Shown here: piece after piece, positions 35,137-42,578 of the stretch
Layout of the letters: every line of letters begins with the position of its first letter
Position numbering within the stretch: position 1 is the first letter of the stretch
Assembly (NCBI RefSeq): GCF_019049285.1
Contig: NZ_JAGMUL010000195.1
Span: forward strand, 61,628 to 119,570
Source: Streptomyces sp. AC550_RSS872
Lineage (GTDB): Bacteria > Actinomycetota > Actinomycetes > Streptomycetales > Streptomycetaceae
DNA: 57,943 nt
Reading direction: 5' to 3'
Notes under the pieces: generated by a model
What the model saw: only the letters and a program-made list of their open reading frames with translations
What the model was told of the DNA's origin: nothing
The model's database searches: none
Translations under genes and position numbers: made by a program

Positions 35137-36111
35137 ATGCCGAAGGGCCAGAACGACAAGACCGACGCCACAACCGGCGGCACCACCACACCGGCCGCAC
35201 CCGACGTACCCGAGATGCCGGCCCCGCGCGTCCGCGAGTTCACCGCGCACAGCATCGGCGGCGGACTCGCCCTGCTGCTCGGGCTGGGCGGGCTGCTGGC
35301 CGCGGGTGGGCTGATCGCGGGCGGGGCCGTGGCCGCCGCCGCGGCAGGCGTCAAGGCCTCGCTGATCGTTCCGGGCGTAGTGGTCGCCCTCAGCTCACTC
35401 CTCGCGATGTCCGGCCTGAACATGGTCGCACCGGGCGAGGCGCGGGTCGTCCAGCTCTTCGGGCGGTACCGGGGGACGATCCGGGAGGACGGGCTGCGCT
35501 GGGTGAACCCCTTCACCTCTCGCACCAAGATCTCGACCCGGGTCCGCAACCACGAGACGGCCGTCCTCAAGGTCAACGACGCCTACGGCAACCCGATCGA
35601 GCTCGCCGCGGTCGTGGTGTGGAGAGTCGAGGACACCGCGCAGGCCACGTTCGAGGTGGACGACTTCCTGGAGTTCGTCTCCACCCAGACGGAGGCGGCG
35701 GTGCGGCACATCGCCATCGAGTACCCGTACGACGCCCATGACGAGGGCGGCCTCTCGCTGCGCGGGAACGCCGAGGAAATCACCGAGAAGCTCGCCGTCG
35801 AACTGCACGCGCGCGTGGAGGCGGCCGGGGTGCAGATCATCGAGTCGCGCTTCACGCATCTCGCGTACGCTCCCGAGATCGCCTCCGCGATGCTCCAGCG
35901 ACAGCAGGCCGGGGCGGTCGTCGCGGCGCGGCGGCAGATCGTCGACGGGGCGGTGGGCATGGTCGAGGCGGCGCTCGCGCGGATCTCCGAGCAGGACATC
36001 GTGGAGCTGGACGAGGAACGCAAGGCGGCGATGGTGTCCAACCTGATGGTGGTGCTGTGCGGCGACCGGGCCCCGCAGCCGGTCCTCAACACCGGGACGC
36101 TCTACCAGTGA
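35137..36111 (+). CDS. SPFH domain / band 7 family protein (324 aa)
   Basis: A membrane-anchored SPFH protein. After a polar start there are two hydrophobic segments at about 39-63 and 68-90, then the SPFH domain (about 98-250): NMVAPGEARVVQLFGRYRGT, LRWVNPFTSRTKISTRVRNH, then AQATFEVDDFLEFVSTQTEA. A helical region (MLQRQQAGAVVAARRQIVDGAVGM) typical of oligomerising SPFH proteins follows. Family members build membrane microdomain scaffolds. The stop overlaps by four bases (GTGA) the start of a ribbon-helix-helix protein, so the two are coupled. A 14-bp palindrome lies in the promoter region. Confidence 0.92.
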   Translation: MPKGQNDKTDATTGGTTTPAAPDVPEMPAPRVREFTAHSIGGGLALLLGLGGLLAAGGLIAGGAVAAAAAGVKASLIVPGVVVALSSLLAMSGLNMVAPGEARVVQLFGRYRGTIREDGLRWVNPFTSRTKISTRVRNHETAVLKVNDAYGNPIELAAVVVWRVEDTAQATFEVDDFLEFVSTQTEAAVRHIAIEYPYDAHDEGGLSLRGNAEEITEKLAVELHARVEAAGVQIIESRFTHLAYAPEIASAMLQRQQAGAVVAARRQIVDGAVGMVEAALARISEQDIVELDEERKAAMVSNLMVVLCGDRAPQPVLNTGTLYQ

Positions 36112-36374
36112 CGGCACCCTCCGACCCGTTCGAGAACTCCGCCGAGCCCGCCCCTCGGCGTCGGCCGCAGCAGCGCAAGCAGGTCCTGCTGCGGCTCGAC
36201 CCGTCGGTGTACGAGGCACTCGCGCGGTGGGCGGGCGATGAGCTGCGCTCGGCCAACGCACAGATCGAGTTCCTGCTGCGGCGCGCTCTCGCGGAGGCGG
36301 GGCGGCTGCCGGGCGAGGCCAAGCCGATCCCGCGGCGCGGCCGGCCTCCCGTGCAGCCCCCTGAGTCGCAGTAG
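36108..36374 (+). CDS. Ribbon-helix-helix (Arc/HicB-like) DNA-binding protein (88 aa)
   Basis: GTG at 36108 overlaps the SPFH stop as GTGA. The core KQVLLRLDPSVYEALARWAG followed by DELRSANAQIEFLLRRALAEAG is a ribbon-helix-helix fold: one strand, a turn and two helices, as in Arc-type repressors and antitoxins. Both ends are polar and Pro/Arg-rich. It could autoregulate through the AAGTGATATCACTT palindrome in front of the operon. The nearest analogy is an antitoxin, but the partner is an SPFH scaffold and not a toxin. Confidence 0.88.
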   Translation: MTAPSDPFENSAEPAPRRRPQQRKQVLLRLDPSVYEALARWAGDELRSANAQIEFLLRRALAEAGRLPGEAKPIPRRGRPPVQPPESQ

Positions 36375-36436
36375 CAGAACCGTGACAATCGGCCCCCAGC
36401 TGCCCCTTCACACCCACCGCCATGATCTCCACACTC

Positions 36437-36462
36437 GGCGTATACATGCGGCGTATACACGC
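36437..36462. promoter_or_regulatory. Tandem 13-bp PadR-type operator
   Basis: GGCGTATACATGC (36437-36449) and GGCGTATACACGC (36450-36462) follow each other directly; each contains the palindrome GTATAC. They begin 43 bases before the padR start, so they overlap its promoter. PadR regulators commonly bind such AT-containing palindromes and repress their own operon. Confidence 0.7.
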
Positions 36463-36479
36463 CGTGTAGAGTCCTGCTC

Positions 36480-37004
36480 ATGTCCATCGGTCACACCCTC
36501 CTAGGGCTCCTGGAGTCGGGCCCCCGCCACGGCTACGACCTCAAGCGGGCCTTCGACGAGAAGTTCGGTCACGACCGGCCGCTGCACTACGGCCAGGTCT
36601 ACTCGACGATGTCCCGGCTGCTGAAGAACGGGCTCGTCGAGGTCGACGGGATCGAGCCCGGCGGCGGGCCCGAGCGCAAGCGTTACGCCATCACGGAAGC
36701 CGGTATCACCGACGTACAGCGGTGGCTCGCGACGCCCGAGAAGCCGGAGCCGTACCTCCAGTCGACCCTCTACACCAAGGTCGTGCTCGCGCTGCTCACC
36801 CGGCGCGACGCGGCCGACATCCTCGACACCCAGCGTGCCGAGCATCTGCGCATGATGCGGATCCTCACCGACCGCAAGCGGAAGGGGGACCTGGCCGACC
36901 AGCTGATCTGCGACCACGCCCTCTTCCATCTGGAGGCCGACCTGCGCTGGCTGGAGCTCACCGCCGCGCGCCTCGACAAGCTGGCCGAGGTGGTGGTCAA
37001 GTGA
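36480..37004 (+). CDS. PadR-family transcriptional regulator (174 aa)
   Basis: A winged-helix regulator. Residues 1-80 have the PadR pattern: LGLLESGPRHGYDLKRAFDE, LHYGQVYSTMSRLLKNGLVE and GGGPERKRYAITEAG. The C-terminal helices (about 95-174; Vir_C-like) form the dimer. ATG at 36480. It starts a three-gene operon with an ABC ATPase and a permease whose reading frames overlap by four bases each. By analogy with PadR/LmrA-like systems, it represses the exporter until a ligand, often an antimicrobial, is bound. Confidence 0.93.
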   Translation: MSIGHTLLGLLESGPRHGYDLKRAFDEKFGHDRPLHYGQVYSTMSRLLKNGLVEVDGIEPGGGPERKRYAITEAGITDVQRWLATPEKPEPYLQSTLYTKVVLALLTRRDAADILDTQRAEHLRMMRILTDRKRKGDLADQLICDHALFHLEADLRWLELTAARLDKLAEVVVK

Positions 37005-37690
37005 CTCCGCCTCCCGGTTCCCTGCTCGCGGCCCAGGAGCTGCGCAAGGCCTACGGCCCGACCGTCGCGCTCGACGGGGCCGAGTTCTCCATCCACCCCG
37101 GCGAGGTCGTCGCCGTGATGGGGCCGTCCGGCTCCGGCAAGTCGACGCTGCTGCACTGCCTCGCCGGCATCGTGCCGCCCGACTCGGGGTCCATCACCTA
37201 CAACGGCCGTGAGCTGGCCACCATGAACGACGCCCAGCGCAGTGCGCTGCGGCGCTCGGAGTTCGGGTTCGTCTTCCAGTTCGGTCAGCTGGTGCCGGAG
37301 TTGACGTGCGTCGAGAACGTCGCCCTTCCGCTGCGGCTGAACGGCACCTCCCGCAAGCAGGCCGAGCGGGCCGCGCTGACCTGGATGGAGCGGCTGGAGG
37401 TCGACGACCTGCGCAAGAAGCGGCCCGGTGAGGTCTCCGGCGGTCAGGGGCAGCGCGTCGCCGTCGCCCGTGCGCTGGTCACCAACCCGCGCGTGCTGTT
37501 CGCCGACGAGCCGACCGGCGCGCTCGACTCCCTCAACGGCGAGCGCGTGATGGAGCTGCTGACGGACGCCGCCCGGTCGGCCAACGCCGCCGTCGTCCTC
37601 GTCACCCACGAGGCCCGTGTGGCCGCCTACTCCGACCGCGAGATCGTCGTACGGGACGGCAGGTCCCGGGACATGGAGCGCGTCATATGA
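37001..37690 (+). CDS. ABC transporter ATP-binding protein, MacB/LolD type (229 aa)
   Basis: The ATPase of an FtsX-type exporter. Walker A is GPSGSGKST, the Q-loop FQFGQLVPELT, the signature VSGGQGQRVAVARAL, Walker B VLFADEPTGALD, and the switch histidine lies in LVTHE. GTG at 37001 overlaps the padR stop (GTGA), and the stop overlaps the permease start (ATGA). Subfamily features match MacB/LolD ATPases, which drive mechanotransmission rather than classical transport. Substrate unknown. Confidence 0.94.
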   Translation: MTPPPGSLLAAQELRKAYGPTVALDGAEFSIHPGEVVAVMGPSGSGKSTLLHCLAGIVPPDSGSITYNGRELATMNDAQRSALRRSEFGFVFQFGQLVPELTCVENVALPLRLNGTSRKQAERAALTWMERLEVDDLRKKRPGEVSGGQGQRVAVARALVTNPRVLFADEPTGALDSLNGERVMELLTDAARSANAAVVLVTHEARVAAYSDREIVVRDGRSRDMERVI

Positions 37691-40023
37691 GCGTGGGCCA
37701 GTGGGCCAAGGACCTGGCGATGGGGGTGCGGTTCGCCTTCGCCGGCGGACGTGAGGGCTGGGTCCGGGCCCTGCTGACCGCCGTCGGCGTCGGGCTCGGC
37801 GTGGCGCTGCTGCTGCTGACGACGGCGATCCCGAACATGCAGCAGGTCCGGCACGACCGGGAGAGCGCCCGCGCCGACATCGACTACAGCTACACGGAGA
37901 CCAAGAGGTCGGACGCCACCCTGATCGTCGCGGACGTCGACACCGACTTCGAGGACAAGGACATCCGCGGCCGGGCGCTGGAGCCCGAGGGACCCCGCGC
38001 TCCGCTCCCTCCGGGGCTGGAGAAGTTCCCGGCGGTGGGCGAGATGGTCGTCTCCCCCGCGCTGAAGCGGCTGCTGGAGTCGGACGGCGCGAAGCTGCTG
38101 CGTGAACGGCTGCCCGAGCGGATCGTCGGCACCATCGGGGAGAGCGGGCTGATCGGCTCGCACGAACTCGCCTTCTTCCGGGGCGGCGCCGACCTCGCGC
38201 CGTACATCGACGGCTCCCGGGTCGCCCGTATCGAACGGTTCGGGGACACCAGCCCGACCGAGGCCCGGACCGACCCCGTGCTGCTCCTGCTGGTCATCGT
38301 CGTCTTCGTGGCGCTGCTGATGCCGGTCGCCGTGTTCATCGCCGCGGCCGTGCGCTTCGGCGGCGAGCGGCGCGACCGACGGCTCGCGGCACTACGGCTG
38401 GTCGGTTCCGACAGCCGGATGACCCGGCGGATCGCGGCCGGCGAGGCGCTGGCGGGCGCGGTGCTCGGACTGGTCTTCGGTACGGTCTTCTTCCTGGTCG
38501 GCCGCCAGATCGCGGGCTCGGTAGAGGTGTTCGAGGTCAGCGTCTTCCCGAGCTACCTCAACCCCTCCCCCGCGCTGGCCCTGCTGGTCGGCCTCGCGGT
38601 CCCGGCGGCAGCCGTGGTGGTCACGCTGTTCGCGATGCGGGGCGTGGTGATCGAGCCGCTCGGTGTGGTCCGTACGGCGAAGCCCTCGCGGCGCCGGCTG
38701 TGGTGGCGGCTGCTGCTGCCGCTGGCCGGCCTCGCGATGCTGTGGCCGATGATCGGCCAGGGCAGTGACCAGGGCACCTTCAACGAGTATCTGGTGATCG
38801 GCGGTGTGCTGCTGCTGCTCATCGGCGTGACCACGCTGCTGCCGTGGGCCGTCGAGGCGGTCGTCGCCCGGCTCGGCTCGGGTGGCGTCGCCTGGCAACT
38901 CGCCGTCCGCAGGCTCCAGTTGAGCAGCGGTACGGCGGCCCGCATGGTGAACGGCGTCGCGGTCGCGGTCGCCGGGGCCATCGCGTTGCAGATGCTGTTC
39001 GCCGGGGTGGCGAGCAGGTACACGAAGGAGTCCCTGCACGACATCGAGCGGGCGCAGATGGAGGTGGCCCTGTCCCCCAACACGCCGCTCGACCCGGCGG
39101 TCGCGGAGTTCCGGGACACCAAGGGCGTCCAGGAGGTCTACGCGTACGCCGAGGGCTATCTGGGTGAGCGGCCCAAGGACCCGGACATGGTTGTCGAGAT
39201 GACCGTCGGCGACTGCGCGTCGCTGCGCCAGACGGCCCGGCTTCCCTCCTGCCGGGACGGCGACATCTTCTACGTGTCGAACTCCGAGTACGACAAGGAC
39301 ACCCCGAAGCTGGCCAAGCAGCCGGGCCGGACGGTGTATCTGGGCCCCTCCTACGATGGCGGACCGCCGCGGCAGGAGATCGCCTGGACCGTGCCGAAGG
39401 GCCTGAAGGAGGCCCGGACGCAGGAGGACTTGACGGGGCAGCGGCGGGGTGGCTTCCTCGTCACCCCGAAGGCCATGCCCGCGGCGGCCGCGCCGGCGCT
39501 GAAGGGCCAGGTGTACCTCAAGCTCGACCAGTCGGTGTCGGACGTGTACGACCGCGTACGGAACACGGCGACGGCCGCGGACCCGCTCGCGTACCCCATG
39601 ACGTGGTCCTCCACCCAGACGACCGACCGCTACGGCACCATCCGCACCGGTCTGTTCGTCGGCGCCGTGTTCGTCATGCTGCTGATCGGCGCGAGCCTGC
39701 TGGTCTCCCAGCTGGAGCAGCTGCGCGACCGCAAGAAGCTCCTGTCGTCCCTGGTCGCCTTCGGCACCCGGCGCCGCACCCTGAGCCTGTCGGTCCTGTG
39801 GCAGACGGCGATCCCGATCGCCCTGGGCCTGCTGCTGGCCTCGGCGGTGGGCTTGACCCTGGGCGCGGTCCTGCTCCGCATGGCGGACACCCCGGTCGCC
39901 GTGGACTGGCCGAGCGTCCTCGCCATGACGGGCGTGGCCGCGGGCGTAGTCCTGGGAGTGACCCTGCTCAGCCTGCCCCCACTGCTGCGGCTGATGCGGC
40001 CGGACGGGTTGCGCACGGAGTAG
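37687..40023 (+). CDS. FtsX-like ABC transporter permease (778 aa)
   Basis: A large permease with an N-terminal membrane helix (about 20-42), an extracytoplasmic domain, three helices (about 197-220, 255-280 and 295-320), a second block of helices around 340-440, another extracytoplasmic region (about 445-650), and three helices at the C-terminus. This is the double FtsX arrangement (two FtsX cores in one chain) of Streptomyces-type exporters. It starts with ATG overlapping the ATPase stop. A strong terminator follows at 40054. With PadR and the ATPase it forms a complete, self-regulated export unit. Confidence 0.92.
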   Translation: MSVGQWAKDLAMGVRFAFAGGREGWVRALLTAVGVGLGVALLLLTTAIPNMQQVRHDRESARADIDYSYTETKRSDATLIVADVDTDFEDKDIRGRALEPEGPRAPLPPGLEKFPAVGEMVVSPALKRLLESDGAKLLRERLPERIVGTIGESGLIGSHELAFFRGGADLAPYIDGSRVARIERFGDTSPTEARTDPVLLLLVIVVFVALLMPVAVFIAAAVRFGGERRDRRLAALRLVGSDSRMTRRIAAGEALAGAVLGLVFGTVFFLVGRQIAGSVEVFEVSVFPSYLNPSPALALLVGLAVPAAAVVVTLFAMRGVVIEPLGVVRTAKPSRRRLWWRLLLPLAGLAMLWPMIGQGSDQGTFNEYLVIGGVLLLLIGVTTLLPWAVEAVVARLGSGGVAWQLAVRRLQLSSGTAARMVNGVAVAVAGAIALQMLFAGVASRYTKESLHDIERAQMEVALSPNTPLDPAVAEFRDTKGVQEVYAYAEGYLGERPKDPDMVVEMTVGDCASLRQTARLPSCRDGDIFYVSNSEYDKDTPKLAKQPGRTVYLGPSYDGGPPRQEIAWTVPKGLKEARTQEDLTGQRRGGFLVTPKAMPAAAAPALKGQVYLKLDQSVSDVYDRVRNTATAADPLAYPMTWSSTQTTDRYGTIRTGLFVGAVFVMLLIGASLLVSQLEQLRDRKKLLSSLVAFGTRRRTLSLSVLWQTAIPIALGLLLASAVGLTLGAVLLRMADTPVAVDWPSVLAMTGVAAGVVLGVTLLSLPPLLRLMRPDGLRTE

Positions 40024-40053
40024 TCCCGGCGTGAGGGGCGTCACCCCGCCACT

Positions 40054-40098
40054 GGCCGCAGGCCGTCCGAACCGCACGGGTCCGGACGGCCTGCGGCC
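40054..40098 (+). terminator. Strong hairpin terminator after the ABC operon
   Basis: GGCCGCAGGCCGTCCG (40054-40069) pairs perfectly with CGGACGGCCTGCGGCC (40083-40098), a 16-bp stem with a 13-base loop, 31 bases after the permease stop. Confidence 0.9.
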
Positions 40099-40099
40099 G

Positions 40100-40399
40100 T
40101 CAGCCCTGCCGGGGCCCCGATGCCGCGCGGCCAGGCCCTGTCCTGGACGTCGTTCCACTGGCCCGGGCCTCGGCCGTCCCCGTTCGGACGAAGGTGCGCG
40201 CGACAGCACAGGCGCGATCGACGCTCAGGACGAAGTCGCCCGTGAACTCCGCGAGATGGATCACGCCGGTGAGCCCGATGCCGGCGTCGGCGGCCTCCGC
40301 GACGGCCGCCCTGGCGAAAGCGGGCGGCACGATCGGCCTCACCCGTCCGGCCTCCGCGACGGCCGCCCTGGCGAAAGCGGGCGGCACGATCGGCCTCAC
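40100..40399 (-). pseudogene. SucD-like CoA-binding fragment after oxyR (99 aa frame)
   Basis: A frame starts with GTG at 40399, overlapping the oxyR stop (GTGA). It encodes IVPPAFARAAVAEA twice and then ADAGIGLTGVIHLAEF; VPPAFAKAAV.EAADAGI is a typical pattern of succinyl-CoA synthetase alpha-like proteins just before their ITEGIP motif. The rest of such an enzyme, including the phosphohistidine, is missing. The 57-bp duplication at 40292-40405 creates the repeated segment. Codon bias is good. It is probably a gene fragment, though a small translated product is possible. Confidence 0.4.
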
Positions 40400-40405
40400 C
40401 CGTCC
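40292..40405 (-). repeat. 57-bp tandem duplication across the oxyR stop
   Basis: Two nearly identical 57-bp units, about 40292-40348 and 40349-40405, start with CGGCCTCCGCGACGGCC and end with CACCCGTC. The second contains the oxyR stop codon. 57 is a multiple of three, so the downstream frame gains 19 residues. Confidence 0.85.
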
Positions 40406-41343
40406 GCGCCCACCACCCGCACCGGCAACGGCCGCAGGGCCTCGCGCAGGGCCGCTGCCAGCTCCTCGTACTCCGCGCCGCGTGCCGCGCCCGTTCGCAT
40501 GGCGAGGGCGACGCGGCGGGTGGGGGCCGGGTCCGCGAAGTATCCGGTGAGGAGTTGGCTGCTGCGGCTGGTCTCGACCTTGAGGGCGGTGCGCGGCAGG
40601 AGGGTCACACCCAGCCCGCCGGCGACCAGTTGGACCAGCGTGGACAGTCCCGCCGCCGTCGTGGTCACCGGCGCGTCCTTGCGCCCGGCTTCCCGGCAGA
40701 TGTCCAGGGCCTGGTCGCGCAGGCAGTGGCCCTCGTCGAGCAGGAGCAGCTTCAGCTCGCGCAGCGCCTCCCGGGGAATGCCCTCGCGGCCGCCGAGCCC
40801 GTGGTCGAGCGGCGTGACGAGCACGAAGTCCTCGTCGAAGAGCGGGAGTTCGGCGACACCGGGCACACCGAGGGGGACCGCGAGCAGCAGCAGGTCCAGG
40901 CGCCCGGAGGTGAGGCCGTCCACGAGGCTCGCGGTCTGCTCCTCGTGCACCTGGAGGTCGAGGTGCGGATACCGGTCGTGGACGAGCCGCAGCACGGTGG
41001 GCAGGAGGTACGGCGCCACCGTGGGGATCACGCCGAGGCGCAGCACTCCCGTGAACGGCGCCCGGACCGCCGCCGCCTCCTCCATCAACGCCCCGACCTC
41101 CACCAACACCGCCTTCGCCCGCACCGCCAGCCGCTCGCCGGCCGGCGACAGCAGCACCTTGCGCGTGGTGCGCTCCAGAAGCGTCACTCCCAGTGACTCC
41201 TCGAGCGCCGATACGGCACCGGACAGCGCGGGCTGGCTCATGCCGATCGCGGCGGCGGCGTCCCGGAAGTGGAGGTGCTCGGCGACGGCCGCGAACGCAC
41301 GCAACTGGGCGAGGCTGGGCTGCCTCCTCTTACTCACAGTCAC
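40396..41343 (-). CDS. oxyR: OxyR-type LysR regulator (315 aa)
   Basis: A peroxide-sensing LysR regulator. The helix-turn-helix (QLRAFAAVAEHLHFRDAAAA then IGMSQPALSGAVSALEESLG) and the effector domain with DEGHCLRDQALDICREAG, carrying the two redox cysteines of OxyR (CLRDQALDIC), are clear. GTG at 41343 follows GGAGGG by nine bases. It is divergent from ahpC-ahpD across 135 bases, the classical arrangement in Streptomyces where OxyR activates ahpCD under hydrogen peroxide. The 3' end is touched by a 57-bp duplication that does not alter the protein. Confidence 0.95.
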   Translation of the reverse strand: MTVSKRRQPSLAQLRAFAAVAEHLHFRDAAAAIGMSQPALSGAVSALEESLGVTLLERTTRKVLLSPAGERLAVRAKAVLVEVGALMEEAAAVRAPFTGVLRLGVIPTVAPYLLPTVLRLVHDRYPHLDLQVHEEQTASLVDGLTSGRLDLLLLAVPLGVPGVAELPLFDEDFVLVTPLDHGLGGREGIPREALRELKLLLLDEGHCLRDQALDICREAGRKDAPVTTTAAGLSTLVQLVAGGLGVTLLPRTALKVETSRSSQLLTGYFADPAPTRRVALAMRTGAARGAEYEELAAALREALRPLPVRVVGADG

Positions 41344-41478
41344 TGATAGCACCCTCCGATCAACCTGACCGAGTGTAGCTATTTCCCGTATCAATGCACC
41401 CTGTGCCAGGATCGGTAAGGTCCAACCCAAAGGGAGACACCTGTCCGAACGGGTGTCTCTTCGCTGCAAGGAGAGCGT
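41344..41478. promoter_or_regulatory. oxyR-ahpC divergent control region with 5' leader hairpin
   Basis: The stretch contains TAGCTATTTCCCGTATC and GATAGCACCC, fragments of OxyR-type ATAG/CTAT half-sites, between the divergent starts. Close to ahpC, GAGACACC (41434-41441) and GGTGTCTC (41452-41459) form an 8-bp stem, which would lie in the 5' leader about 20 bases before the start. AAGGAGAG is the ahpC ribosome site. Confidence 0.6.
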
Positions 41479-42033
41479 GTGCTCACTGTCGGTGACAAGT
41501 TCCCCGAGTTCGAACTGACCGCCTGCGTCTCGCTGGAGAAGGGCAAGGAGTTCGAGACGATCAACCACAAGACCTACGAGGGCAAGTGGAAGATCGTCTT
41601 CGCCTGGCCGAAGGACTTCACCTTCGTCTGCCCGACAGAGATCGCGGCCTTCGGCAAGCTGAACGAGGAGTTCGCCGACCGCGACGCCCAGGTCCTCGGC
41701 TTCTCCGGTGACTCGGAGTTCGTCCACCACGCCTGGCGCAAGGACCACGACGACCTGCGCGACCTGCCGTTCCCGATGATGGCCGACTCCAAGCACGAGC
41801 TGATGCGCGACCTCGGCATCGAGGGCGAGGACGGCTTCGCCAAGCGCGCCGTCTTCATCGTCGACCAGAACAACGAGATCCAGTTCTCCATGGTGACCGC
41901 CGGCTCGGTCGGCCGTAACCCCAAGGAGGTCCTGCGGGTCCTGGACGCTCTCCAGACGGACGAGCTGTGCCCGTGCAACTGGACCAAGGGCGAGGACACC
42001 CTGGACCCGGTCAAGCTGCTTGCCGGAGAGTGA
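41479..42033 (+). CDS. ahpC: Alkyl hydroperoxide reductase, peroxiredoxin AhpC (184 aa)
   Basis: A typical 2-Cys peroxiredoxin that reduces hydrogen peroxide and organic peroxides. The peroxidatic cysteine lies in DFTFVCPTEI, the resolving cysteine in ELCPCNW near the C-terminus. GTG at 41479 with AAGGAGAG in front. It is followed by ahpD, with five bases between the genes. Actinobacterial AhpC receives electrons through AhpD rather than AhpF. OxyR, encoded divergently, is the likely activator. Confidence 0.97.
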   Translation: MLTVGDKFPEFELTACVSLEKGKEFETINHKTYEGKWKIVFAWPKDFTFVCPTEIAAFGKLNEEFADRDAQVLGFSGDSEFVHHAWRKDHDDLRDLPFPMMADSKHELMRDLGIEGEDGFAKRAVFIVDQNNEIQFSMVTAGSVGRNPKEVLRVLDALQTDELCPCNWTKGEDTLDPVKLLAGE

Positions 42034-42038
42034 GTGAC

Positions 42039-42578
42039 ATGTCCCTCGACTCCCTCAAGTCCCGTGTACCGGACTACGCCAAGGACCTGAAGCTCAACCT
42101 CGGCTCGGTCATCGGCAATTCCGACCTCCCGGCGCAGCAGCTGTGGGGCACGGTACTGGCGACCGCCATCGCCGCGCGCTCCCCGATCGTGCTGCGCGAG
42201 CTGGCACCGGAGGCGAAGGCGAACCTCACGCCGGAGGCGTACCGCGCGGCGAAGTCCGCGGCCGCCGTGATGGCGATGAACAACGTCTTCTACCGCACCC
42301 GGCATCTGCTGTCCGACCACGAGTACGGCAACCTGCGCGCGGGTCTCCGGATGAACGTCATCGGCAACCCCGGTGTCGACAAGGTCGACTTCGAGCTGTG
42401 GTCGTTCGCCGTGTCCGCCATCAACGGCTGCGGCATGTGCCTCGACTCGCACGAGCAGGTGCTGCGCAAGGCGGGCGTCGACCGCGAGGTCGTCCAGGAG
42501 GCGTTCAAGATCGCCTCGGTGATTCAGGCCGTGGGCTCCACCTTGGAGGCCGAGGCCGTACTGGCCGACGTCGAGTAG
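42039..42578 (+). CDS. ahpD: Alkyl hydroperoxidase AhpD (179 aa)
   Basis: A thiol adaptor of the carboxymuconolactone decarboxylase-like fold that transfers electrons to AhpC. The redox motif is in NGCGMCLDSHEQVLRKAG: the C-X-X-C pair with the proton-relay histidine. Length fits the family. ATG at 42039 lies five bases after the ahpC stop. The 3' end overlaps by 55 bases the 3' end of the convergent AI-2E transporter gene. Confidence 0.96.
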   Translation: MSLDSLKSRVPDYAKDLKLNLGSVIGNSDLPAQQLWGTVLATAIAARSPIVLRELAPEAKANLTPEAYRAAKSAAAVMAMNNVFYRTRHLLSDHEYGNLRAGLRMNVIGNPGVDKVDFELWSFAVSAINGCGMCLDSHEQVLRKAGVDREVVQEAFKIASVIQAVGSTLEAEAVLADVE

